Source: Fusobacterium_C sp036516095 (GTDB taxonomy: Bacteria; Fusobacteriota; Fusobacteriia; Fusobacteriales; Fusobacteriaceae). Taken from it: a stretch of DNA of 6,382 bases. Shown here in pieces: positions 1 to 6,326 of this stretch. The stretch spans positions 1 through 6,382 of the forward strand of contig NZ_DATBUM010000192.1 in assembly GCF_036516095.1 (NCBI RefSeq), read 5' to 3'. Each line of letters begins with the position of its first letter. Position 1 is the first letter of the stretch. The position numbers and the translations under genes were made by a program. Under the pieces are notes generated by a model. The model worked only from the letters and a program-made list of their open reading frames with translations. It did not search any database and was not told the origin of the DNA.

Positions 1-3000
1 ATCCGATTTCTCATAATATGCTTGTAGAAATATTTCATATTCTGCTTTAAGAGTATTTCTAAATTCCTGACTTTTTAAGTTTTCTGCTAATTCTTCTGTT
101 GCAACTGAAAATCCGACTTTTCCAGTATTATTAAGAAGTGGAAGATACTCTCTATTTCTTTCCTCTGCAAAATCTCTTTTTAAATACCATAACATCTCAG
201 AAAGCTCTTTTCTCTCATGATAAAAAGCTTCTAACATTTCCACATTGCTTGCATATCGTCCATTATCAAGCAATGCTTGAATACGAATAGCTGCCTCTTC
301 CCATGAAAAAATCTGCATAGGATTATCTCTTGAGGAAATATCACGGGACAAATATATTCCATCTGTATCATACCAAGCACAAACTCTTTTTTCATCCACA
401 TAAAAACCATTTCCCCCACTAAAGGTACTCTTTAAAAAGTTTGCCAATTCTTGTTTGGATCTATTTTTGGAGTATTCGGCAATAACCTTTAACCTCATAT
501 TCTCTTCATTTCCTCCAAAAATCAGAACGGTATCTGTTTCTTTTGTAGATAGAGGCAATTCAACTCTTATCTCTTCGTTCCTATTCTGGAAAAAAGAAAA
601 AGAAGTCTGCTCGACTTCTTTCTTTTGTTTCATCATATTCCCAGTTTTTTCATCATCTCTAATCTCTGGAAAATGCTCCATTATATCCAAATAATCCGTT
701 CCATTGCCATTCTTGTCAATGTCATATCCAAGTTCTTTTTCAGTCCCGCGTATTTTAGAAAATCCTGATCCTGCATTTGTGGTGTCATCTTCCAATTGTT
801 TTTTATTTTCAGTTCTTCTTTCTCTAAAAAGTTCTCCACTTGTTCCTGAATATTCAACAGATGCTCCATGAGCGTTCCTTCCAAATACATCATCTGATAT
901 TCCACTTCCTTTTCTTCCTTGAGATACTTCAACCTTGCTCTCCCAAACCGGTTTAACTTCTCCATCTCGATTCTCGGTGGTATCTTTATATTCGGTACTA
1001 GAATCTCCATTCCATCTTCCATAGTCTTCAAACTGTAAGTTCCTCCCAGCCTCTCGAATGGACTCTCCTTGGTTTTCGGTGTGTATATCATATCTTCCAG
1101 TAAATACTCTTTGCCTAATACTACTACGCTCTTCTTCATCTTCCAACCCTCCTTTGTCATTTTTTTCTTTTATTTCCACATTTTCTTTCATTACTTTTGT
1201 AGTATTATAACGCTCCGCTCCCCTTCTTGTCTGCTCCTTTTTTTGAATTTCCTCTAATTTTTCTTTCTCCTCTATTTTTGAAACTTCTCTTCCTATATCT
1301 AATAAGATCCTTTTTACATTATTTGATACATATGCAAGAAGTCTATCTATATCCTGTTTCACAGAAAAGTCTGACAATATCATTAATTTTTCTGTATCAA
1401 ACTCAGATGCTATCCCCATTCTCTCACATACAGAAATTTTCGTAGATTCTTCCAAAAAACTTAAAAGCTTTTCTTTACTATTTTCTTGGAAAGTTTTATC
1501 TGATAAATTCTCGAAGACTATACTAAAAATAGTTCTCGTATAAAGTTTAATCAAAGCATTTATTTTTTCTTCCTGAGAAAAAAATAATTCACTCTTCTTT
1601 TTGTTAAAATGATCAATCAAGCTATCAATTCCCTGTATATGCTTTTTCCCGTTGTATTCCCATAATTTTATGTCAGAAATAGTATGGTTTATACTTACTG
1701 TTTGACTGACATCAAAAATATATCTTACTCTATTCTTTTCCATATCCAAAATTGGAATTCCTTTTTCCCCTCTATTTACGCTTCTTCCTATGCCTTTCCA
1801 GAAATCAAATTCTGCACAAGCGGTTGCTTCTTCCTTTATACTATAGATACTTAATTGTTGAAAATATGGATATTTATAGTTATTTCCCACGACTTTTAAA
1901 TACTTTTGATATAAGGAAATATCTTTTTGAAATTCTTCTTTCACTAGAGACAAAAACTGATTCAGTTTATTAAATTCATATCTCGGCATCCGATCCTCCT
2001 CCCTTTTTTCCTTTTTATTTCCCCATTTTTTATCAATATATTTCAATTTCTCACTTCTTTCTCTATTCTCCTGTATTGCATGATATTTACTCCAATCATA
2101 AAATTTACTCATGGAATATATCGCCTTATCTGCAATATAGTGAATATAGTCTGTCTTCCCTCGCCTTTTATACCATTTTTCTCTTTTTAATCCGCTACTT
2201 TCCATGAAAGATATTGTTTTTTCTATATCTGCTGTGTAGTAGAGCAGTCTTCGTATCATGAAGAAATCAGCCTCTGATTGGCTGCTAAAGTAGCTTTCAT
2301 AATTCCCATAATAGATTTGTCTTATATCTTCACCGGTATAACTAAAATACCCTCTTTCAAAAAGTATATTCAAAACATTGGATGATAAGGTGTCTCCTTT
2401 AAGGAAGAAATTGCTTCTTTGCTTTTCTCTTTTTATTTCTACTTTCTTAGTATCCGGATTTGGCATATATTTTTGATACAATGGGAATAGCTCTTGCTCT
2501 ATATCCGTTATTTTTTTTCTATCTTTGTCCTGTAAAATCTTTCCTGTTACTGTAAAAAATCTTTCTTTATCATAGATTTCTAAATTTTTATATCTTTTTC
2601 TCTCTCCCGGAACCTTTCCTTTTCCAATAAAATGAAGCCCTATCCCCGATGGAGAGATTTCTGCATAAGTGGATAATCCTTTTAAAAAATCGGCTGTCAT
2701 AGAATGAGCATCTCTATCAAATCCATACTCGAAGATTTCATCCTCTACCTTATCAATATCAATGCCAATATATCCATCTCCCAGAAAAAATCCTAATCCA
2801 TCCCCTACATTTTTTCTAAGAGCCATGAGACACTCCTCATAACTTCTCCAAGTTATTGGCTCATTAGACTTAGCCGCCTCCCCGTTTGGCATAAGAGGAA
2901 GTTTCGTATTTTTTCCCTTCCGACTTATGAGTTTATAAAGGCACCAACGTTTTTCTTTTTTTAGTTCCTTTGGAATAGTATTGTAATTTTGAATAAGGTC

Positions 3001-3012
3001 ATCCATCTTCAT
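1..3012 (-). CDS. Primase-polymerase fused to ArdC-like/ICE giant helicase-type protein (C-terminus beyond window)
   Basis: One open frame of 1004 codons without a stop, cut by the left edge. Residues 1-160 look like an archaeo-eukaryotic primase (NrS-1 polymerase type): RWCLYK near the start, acidic pair D85-I-D87 in GYIGIDIDK, SPSGIGLH (120-127) with H127, and EIY followed by RFFTVTG (145-157). Residues 240-300 match the helix-bundle domain after such primases (SSQSEAD 243-249, SGLKREKW 273-280). From M342 the sequence changes to the ArdC-like N-terminal part of giant ICE SNF2-helicase/methylase proteins: EATACAEFDFWK, RSVNRGEKGI (394-421), RYIFDVSQT (430-438). About 585-775 is a polar linker carrying a nested gene. 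Another ICE-helicase segment follows (GGNGFYVDEKRVCAWYD from 866, WEEAAIRIQ, GRYASN). Helicase motifs themselves are not in the window. The start ATG overlaps the upstream stop (ATGA), so coupling is likely; ATG 3006 is an alternative start. Family calls are from memory; the primase is the firmer one. Confidence 0.82.
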   Translation of the reverse strand, partial: MKMDDLIQNYNTIPKELKKEKRWCLYKLISRKGKNTKLPLMPNGEAAKSNEPITWRSYEECLMALRKNVGDGLGFFLGDGYIGIDIDKVEDEIFEYGFDRDAHSMTADFLKGLSTYAEISPSGIGLHFIGKGKVPGERKRYKNLEIYDKERFFTVTGKILQDKDRKKITDIEQELFPLYQKYMPNPDTKKVEIKREKQRSNFFLKGDTLSSNVLNILFERGYFSYTGEDIRQIYYGNYESYFSSQSEADFFMIRRLLYYTADIEKTISFMESSGLKREKWYKRRGKTDYIHYIADKAIYSMSKFYDWSKYHAIQENRERSEKLKYIDKKWGNKKEKREEDRMPRYEFNKLNQFLSLVKEEFQKDISLYQKYLKVVGNNYKYPYFQQLSIYSIKEEATACAEFDFWKGIGRSVNRGEKGIPILDMEKNRVRYIFDVSQTVSINHTISDIKLWEYNGKKHIQGIDSLIDHFNKKKSELFFSQEEKINALIKLYTRTIFSIVFENLSDKTFQENSKEKLLSFLEESTKISVCERMGIASEFDTEKLMILSDFSVKQDIDRLLAYVSNNVKRILLDIGREVSKIEEKEKLEEIQKKEQTRRGAERYNTTKVMKENVEIKEKNDKGGLEDEEERSSIRQRVFTGRYDIHTENQGESIREAGRNLQFEDYGRWNGDSSTEYKDTTENRDGEVKPVWESKVEVSQGRKGSGISDDVFGRNAHGASVEYSGTSGELFRERRTENKKQLEDDTTNAGSGFSKIRGTEKELGYDIDKNGNGTDYLDIMEHFPEIRDDEKTGNMMKQKKEVEQTSFSFFQNRNEEIRVELPLSTKETDTVLIFGGNEENMRLKVIAEYSKNRSKQELANFLKSTFSGGNGFYVDEKRVCAWYDTDGIYLSRDISSRDNPMQIFSWEEAAIRIQALLDNGRYASNVEMLEAFYHERKELSEMLWYLKRDFAEERNREYLPLLNNTGKVGFSVATEELAENLKSQEFRNTLKAEYEIFLQAYYEKSD
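679..683 (-). promoter_or_regulatory. TAATG stop/start overlap at the end of the TnpV-like gene
   Basis: The stop TAA of the nested TnpV-like gene (683-681) shares its last base with an ATG (681-679) in the frame of the host gene, at residue 778 (MEHFPEIRDD). Such overlaps commonly let a terminating ribosome restart on the next gene. No strong Shine-Dalgarno precedes it, only a GGA a few bases upstream, so any restart would depend on TnpV translation. If used, it would give a C-terminal form of the host protein without primase, ArdC-like part or linker. This is inference; the ATG may simply be an internal methionine. Confidence 0.35.
681..1139 (-). CDS. tnpV: TnpV-like transposon protein, nested out of frame inside the giant gene
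   Basis: A 152-codon ORF lies wholly inside the linker of the long minus-strand gene, in the +1 frame relative to it. I chose the ATG at 1139-1137 because AAAGGAGGG (1147-1155) sits 8 nt ahead; an ATG seven codons upstream lacks such a site. The product has the TnpV order as I recall it from Tn4451-type elements: FERLGGTY (28-35), a short LVPNIKIP strand (47-54), RFGRARLKYLKE (64-75), LEGTLMEHLLNIQEQ (86-100), and a C-terminal helix ending near MERIIWI. Length is slightly above the family's roughly 110-130 residues because of about 27 extra N-terminal residues. The host frame over the same bases is polar and low in hydrophobics, whereas this frame looks like a folded helical protein. TnpV has been suggested to have an accessory, excisionase-like role, but its function is not settled. 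The alternative is a chance ORF; the ribosome site and family-like sequence argue against that. Confidence 0.68.
   Translation of the reverse strand: MKKSVVVLGKEYLLEDMIYTPKTKESPFERLGGTYSLKTMEDGMEILVPNIKIPPRIEMEKLNRFGRARLKYLKEEKEVEYQMMYLEGTLMEHLLNIQEQVENFLEKEELKIKNNWKMTPQMQDQDFLKYAGLKKNLDMTLTRMAMERIIWI
1987..2003 (-). promoter_or_regulatory. Internal ribosome binding site and in-frame ATG at the primase/ArdC junction
   Basis: On the minus strand GGGAGGAGG (1995-2003) lies 5 to 8 nt before an ATG at 1989-1987, which is residue 342 of the long open frame and in frame with it. It is a stronger Shine-Dalgarno than that of the full-length start at 3012, which has only a distant AAAGGA. The ATG falls where the charged tail after the primase helix bundle ends and the ArdC-like part begins (MPRYEFNKLNQF). 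The simplest reading is that two formerly separate genes are now joined in frame while the second keeps its own start. A primase-less protein would then be made as well as the fusion. Some in-frame match is expected since GAGGAGGAT encodes common residues (Glu-Glu-Asp), but the match length and domain position argue against chance. Confidence 0.7.
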
Positions 3013-3791
3013 CCAATTTCCATTCCTTTATCTTTTTTTATTGGCATTTTCCCTAAAGTATCTTTATCCATGGCTTTTATTTTTTTCTGATTTTCTTTGA
3101 GAGTTTTCAATACTGAAGGTTTCTTTTCTTTATTGCTTTCTTTTTCTTTCTTTAATTGCTGAATGTCTTTTTTCTTTTCTCTCTTCGGTTTATCAGATTC
3201 AGACGGTATTTCTTCCCTTGCTTCTTTCTTACTTTCCTTGTTTCGATTCTCTTCATCCTTTTGAATCTCTTTTGATAAATTGTCCAGTTTCTCAAGGCAA
3301 GCATCAAGTTTTTTCTGTTGTCTCTTCATAAAGCCTTGCATAGAATTCACAAGTCCTTTTACAATTCCTATTTTCACCTGTACTAACTTTTCCTGTGCTT
3401 TTGTCAGACGATAATTCAGCTGATTTTTCATATTGTCATAGAGATGTTTGAGACTAGCAATAGATTTTTCTTGAAATTTGGATAAAGCATTCCCAATAGA
3501 CTTAATGTCCCGGATGATAAGAGAACTAAGACTTATCTCTTTAACCTCATGCAATCGTTTTATCTCTGCTGTAAGTCCTGTGATTTCTTCTTTTAAAGCT
3601 TTTAATTCTTCTAAATTGACATCAAAATCTTTATTTTCCAATCCTTCTTTTAATTCTTTTGCTATTGCTAGCTGAGTATCTGTGTTATTTTCCAAATATT
3701 CTGCTGTCTTCCCAAGTTCTTCTTTGATTTCTCCTATGACTTCTTTAATTTGATCTTCTTGAACATCTAATACTTCACTTTTATTTTTCAT
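3009..3791 (-). CDS. Helical coiled-coil Lys/Glu-rich protein, DUF6674-like
   Basis: A protein of 260 residues with unknown function. AAGGAGG (3800-3806) lies 8 nt before the ATG, an excellent start. Residues 8-175 are almost all predicted helix with heptad-like hydrophobics (EELKALKEEITGLTAEIKRL at 61-80 is a typical coiled-coil stretch). Residues 176-226 are very rich in Lys and Glu and probably disordered. A short motif near the end (PSVLKTLKENQKK, 225-237) looks conserved in type. No signal peptide or membrane segment is seen, so it is probably cytoplasmic. The layout of coiled coil, helical middle, charged tail and VLxxLKxN-like end resembles proteins I know as DUF6674 from Bacillota ICEs; that match is from memory. 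It lies 45 nt after the methylase, and its stop overlaps the primase start (ATGA), so its amount is probably tied to that of the primase. A role as scaffold or DNA-processing partner is only a guess. Confidence 0.8.
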   Translation of the reverse strand: MKNKSEVLDVQEDQIKEVIGEIKEELGKTAEYLENNTDTQLAIAKELKEGLENKDFDVNLEELKALKEEITGLTAEIKRLHEVKEISLSSLIIRDIKSIGNALSKFQEKSIASLKHLYDNMKNQLNYRLTKAQEKLVQVKIGIVKGLVNSMQGFMKRQQKKLDACLEKLDNLSKEIQKDEENRNKESKKEAREEIPSESDKPKREKKKDIQQLKKEKESNKEKKPSVLKTLKENQKKIKAMDKDTLGKMPIKKDKGMEIG

Positions 3792-3836
3792 CTATCTTTC
3801 CTCCTTCCTAATCATTATTTTTCATATCTTTTATTC

Positions 3837-4388
3837 TTATGGAATCCACATTAGTTCCGTTTTTCCGTGGTATCCCACTTCCCATAAAAACCAAGCAAAG
3901 GCTATCGCACTCCCTTTATATTTATCAAAGTCTCCATTTTTTGCACAATTTAATCTCTTTGAAAATACATACACCCTTTTAGGAGGATGTTCTTTATATA
4001 ACTCATAGCGTTTCTGCCCTTCCAAAAAAGCTAGACGAAAAAGCATAGCAATTTTTACTTTCTCTTTTGAAATACGAAGTGCATGGAATAAAAATTCATT
4101 GGCACAAAAATAGGGAGGATTTGTTATAATATCCAAATCATTTTCTTTTACTGTGAAAAAATCCACTTCTTTCCCATTTCCATATCCTCTATGGCGAATA
4201 TCCTCTGCTTTTACCTTATACCCCCATTCTTCTAAAATTTTACCAATATGTCCCTGTCCACAGGCAGGTTCATAGATTACTTTTCTAAATGTTTCTCTTT
4301 TTAGTAATTCTGTAGTAGCTCTCCTATCTGTTGCATAAAAATCTAATATTTCTCTGTTCTTATCATGTTTTATCAGAGTGTCAAACAT
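3837..4388 (-). CDS. SAM-dependent DNA methyltransferase (adenine-N6 type, NPPY)
   Basis: A small methylase of 183 residues, complete for the phage/ICE class of single-domain enzymes. The SAM-binding loop is EPACGQGHIG (40-49), followed by an acidic residue at D63 that would contact the ribose. The catalytic motif is TNPPYF (89-94), typical of adenine-N6 methylases. YATDRRAT (18-25) and a C-terminal FAWFLWEVGY complete the pattern. No separate target-recognition domain or partner endonuclease is seen, so it looks like an orphan methylase; protecting element DNA from host restriction is a plausible role but inferred. Its ATG lies inside the end of topB, overlapping by 8 nt, and AAGGGGG (4399-4405) is 10 nt upstream, so translation is probably coupled to topB. 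The target sequence cannot be read from the protein. Confidence 0.85.
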   Translation of the reverse strand: MFDTLIKHDKNREILDFYATDRRATTELLKRETFRKVIYEPACGQGHIGKILEEWGYKVKAEDIRHRGYGNGKEVDFFTVKENDLDIITNPPYFCANEFLFHALRISKEKVKIAMLFRLAFLEGQKRYELYKEHPPKRVYVFSKRLNCAKNGDFDKYKGSAIAFAWFLWEVGYHGKTELMWIP

Positions 4389-6108
4389 CCGCTTTTTTCC
4401 CCCTTGTTATATGACTTATTATTTCTTTTTCAATTTCTTTTAGGAATTTTTCCTCCGAATATTCTCCTTTTTTGATTTTAAAAAGTTTCATTTCCCAAAT
4501 TGCTGTTGTCTTTGGTGATTTTAAAAAATCTGATACTACGTTAATTAAACAAATTCCCTTTGCTGTTGGAATCAGATTTTTCTTTTCTCTTTGAATCAGT
4601 TCCTTTGAAATCAGATTTTCAATAATTCCTGCTCTTGTTGCAGGCGTTCCAAGACCTTTTCGTTCGATTTCCACTCCTTTCTCTATCTCTTCACTTCCTG
4701 CAAGTTCCATAGCTCTCAGTAAAGTATTTTCCGTATATGCCTTTTTAGGTTGCGTATATTTTTCACGAATATCTACATTTACAACATCAAAATAATCTCT
4801 TTCTTTGAGAGTGGGAAGTTTATTTCCTTTTTCCTGATTGAGATTGAAGTCTTTTAAATATATATGAAAACCTTCCTGAAGTACTACTTTTCCACTCGCT
4901 GTAAATGGAACCTTATTACATTCATAAGTAATTTTCGTTATTTCCTCAATCAAATTCTTACTACAAGCCATAAATAATCTTCTTTTAATGAGTTCATAAA
5001 CCTTTTTCTCACTTTCCGGTATTTCTGATAAATTTGATCTTAGACTATTCAATGTAGGGACAATGGCATGGTGATCGGATACTTTAGAGCTATTAAAAAT
5101 AGAATTATAATTTTCTATATCTATTTCAAAATCATTCTCTATTGTCTGAAGTAGTTTCATTACAAAATCTTTCATATCTTCTGTAAGATATTGACTATCT
5201 GTACGAGGATAGGTGATCATTTTCTTTTCATATAAACTTTGCAGATAATCTAATGTCTGTTTTGCATGATACCCAAAATATTTATTAGCTTCTCTTTGAA
5301 GCGTCGTAAGATCATATAGTTTATTCGGTTTTGTAATTTTTATCTTCCGAATGACTTCATCCAGAGTAATTCCTTTTGGAATCTGTTTTCTTAATTGCTG
5401 TGCTTCTTCCAAATGATCTATTCTTTCACTGGATAAAGTGAAATCTTTGCTTTTAATTTCCACAGTATAGTATTTTTCTTTTTGAAAGTTTTTTATCTCT
5501 TCTTCCCTTGTTACAATCATAGCAAGTGTCGGAGTTTGTACCCTTCCTATAGAATAATTTTGATTGTAAAGTAATGAATACAATCGACTCATATTGATTC
5601 CTACGAGCCAATCTGCTTTACTTCTTGCAAGACCTGAATGATACAGATCCTCATATTCCGTTTCATCTTTTAGATTTTTAAATCCTTTTTCTATCGCACT
5701 ATCCTCCATGGAAGAAATCCAAAGTCTTTTGACATTCTTTCTACACTTTGACATTTCATAAACATGACGAAATATAAGCTCTCCCTCTCTTCCTGCATCA
5801 CAAGCATTGACAACCATTTTAATGTCTTCTTTATGCATCCATGTTTTAAGAATTGTAAATTGTTTTCTGGTTGCTTTTGATACTTCATATTTATATTCAC
5901 ACGGAATAATTGGCAGATCTTCCAATTTCCACTTTGCATACCTCTTATCGTAAGCAGATGGATCTGCCATTTGAATTAAGTGTCCAAGACACCAACTTAC
6001 AACATATTTTTCTCCTTCATAGTATCCATCCTTTTTATTTCCTGCACCGAGTACCTTTGCAATGCTCATTGCCACACTTGGCTTTTCTGTTATCACCAGT
6101 ATTCTCAT
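4381..6108 (-). CDS. topB: DNA topoisomerase III (type IA), ICE-type
   Basis: A type IA topoisomerase that cuts one DNA strand through a 5'-phosphotyrosine and passes another through, removing negative supercoils and unlinking single-strand-containing DNA. The TOPRIM domain begins at residue 1 (ITEKPSVA, E8) and carries NACDAGREGELIF (101-113). SIGRVQTPTL (186-195) is the usual core motif. The catalytic tyrosine is Y300 in MITYPRTDS. SDHHAIVPT (344-352) and GLGTPATRA (485-493) are also characteristic. At 575 residues it is shorter than the E. coli enzyme (about 650) and ends without cysteine zinc ribbons. The metal-binding D-x-D reads D-A-G here, a variant I recall from other element-borne TopB proteins, so I do not take it as damage. 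AAAGGGGG (6114-6121) lies 5 nt before the start. It is the first full-length gene of the operon here and sits directly after a terminator. Confidence 0.96.
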   Translation of the reverse strand: MRILVITEKPSVAMSIAKVLGAGNKKDGYYEGEKYVVSWCLGHLIQMADPSAYDKRYAKWKLEDLPIIPCEYKYEVSKATRKQFTILKTWMHKEDIKMVVNACDAGREGELIFRHVYEMSKCRKNVKRLWISSMEDSAIEKGFKNLKDETEYEDLYHSGLARSKADWLVGINMSRLYSLLYNQNYSIGRVQTPTLAMIVTREEEIKNFQKEKYYTVEIKSKDFTLSSERIDHLEEAQQLRKQIPKGITLDEVIRKIKITKPNKLYDLTTLQREANKYFGYHAKQTLDYLQSLYEKKMITYPRTDSQYLTEDMKDFVMKLLQTIENDFEIDIENYNSIFNSSKVSDHHAIVPTLNSLRSNLSEIPESEKKVYELIKRRLFMACSKNLIEEITKITYECNKVPFTASGKVVLQEGFHIYLKDFNLNQEKGNKLPTLKERDYFDVVNVDIREKYTQPKKAYTENTLLRAMELAGSEEIEKGVEIERKGLGTPATRAGIIENLISKELIQREKKNLIPTAKGICLINVVSDFLKSPKTTAIWEMKLFKIKKGEYSEEKFLKEIEKEIISHITRGKKADV

Positions 6109-6128
6109 AAATTCCCCCTTTGTTAGAT

Positions 6129-6167
6129 AAAAAAAGACGATTAGAAATTTTATTCTCTCTAATCGTC
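6129..6167 (-). terminator. Intrinsic terminator in the topB leader (candidate attenuator)
   Basis: On the minus strand a perfect 10-bp stem (arms 6158-6167 and 6136-6145, GACGATTAGA with its complement) closes a 12-nt loop and is followed at once by seven Ts (6135-6129). The T-run exists only on this strand. It ends 20 nt before the topB ATG and 7 nt before its ribosome site, leaving no room for a promoter. So transcripts that reach topB must pass it, which makes regulated readthrough likely. The other reading is a plain terminator for a gene beyond the right edge, with leaky readthrough feeding topB. Confidence 0.82.
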
Positions 6168-6176
6168 AATTAAAAC

Positions 6177-6248
6177 TTATATCATTATAAACTCGTGATG
6201 ATATCTCCTTTTTTTTACTTTTTCTTTTATTTTCTCAATATAATTCAT
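6177..6248 (-). CDS. Short leader ORF, 23 codons, upstream of topB
   Basis: ATG at 6248-6246 is preceded by GAGGGAG (6253-6259) at good spacing. The peptide has 23 residues, is strongly basic (starts MNYIEKIKEKVKKRRY, then two His) and has no membrane segment. I do not recognise it. Its stop lies 9 nt before the 5' arm of the terminator, so a ribosome finishing here would cover the foot of that stem. That arrangement fits a leader peptide controlling attenuation, but there is no run of one amino acid to suggest which signal. It could also be a small independent protein or a chance ORF. Confidence 0.45.
   Translation of the reverse strand: MNYIEKIKEKVKKRRYHHEFIMI
6179..6204 (-). repeat. Small inverted repeat over the end of the leader ORF
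   Basis: ATATCAT (6179-6185) and ATGATAT (6198-6204) form a perfect 7-bp inverted repeat with a 12-base loop, covering the last codons of the leader ORF and ending 11 bases before the terminator stem. It is A/U-only apart from one G-C pair and would be weak. It could be a pause hairpin that a translating ribosome opens, which would suit attenuation, or chance pairing in AT-rich DNA. Confidence 0.35.
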
Positions 6249-6255
6249 AATACTC

Positions 6256-6326
6256 CCTCTTTTTTGTTGTAACTGTGCTTACATTACATCACTTTGTAAG
6301 CACAAATACAACAAAGATAAAAGAGG
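6256..6326 (-). repeat. Long imperfect inverted repeat (hairpin) upstream of the leader ORF
   Basis: The inner arms are a perfect 10-bp inverted repeat, TGTGCTTACA (6274-6283) and TGTAAGCACA (6295-6304), around an 11-base loop. Beyond a 2-base mismatch the pairing goes on for 9 bp (6263-6271 with 6307-6315) and, after a 4-base bulge (6316-6319), for 7 more (6256-6262 with 6320-6326). This is about 26 pairs in all. The foot of the 3' RNA arm includes part of the ribosome site of the leader ORF (6253-6259). It may act as an RNA switch hiding that site, as a repressor operator (the inner palindrome), or as a single-strand DNA structure such as a replication or transfer origin. The sequence alone does not decide. 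Confidence 0.7.

Noticed and set aside
231..419. 62-codon minus-strand ORF
   Set aside because: It is out of frame with the long gene, has no clear ribosome site, and the long frame here matches a conserved ICE-helicase segment. A shadow.
1140..1160. Upstream ATG at 1160 as the start of the TnpV-like gene
   Set aside because: The strong AAAGGAGGG lies downstream of it and is correctly spaced for the ATG at 1139.
455..1973. Several plus-strand ORFs of 60-80 codons (455-694, 1069-1257, 1227-1445, 1752-1973)
   Set aside because: They are Phe/Leu/Ser-rich antisense readings of Lys/Glu-rich coding DNA, without convincing ribosome sites.
1..1980. The possibility that the left half is decayed or uses a recoded stop
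   Set aside because: Reading every triplet shows an uninterrupted frame; no frameshift or recoding is needed.
3478..3675. Plus-strand 65-codon ORF opposite the coiled-coil gene
   Set aside because: Antisense shadow of a heptad-rich helical protein, with no start signal.
3792..3836. Five-codon ORF (MKNND) in the gap before the coiled-coil gene; its first bases repeat those of the real start
   Set aside because: Too short to support, and the strong ribosome site follows it and serves the ATG at 3791.
5691..6110. ORFs overlapping topB (minus 5691-5939, plus 5910-6110)
   Set aside because: They lie over the conserved TOPRIM domain, match no family I recognise and lack ribosome sites.
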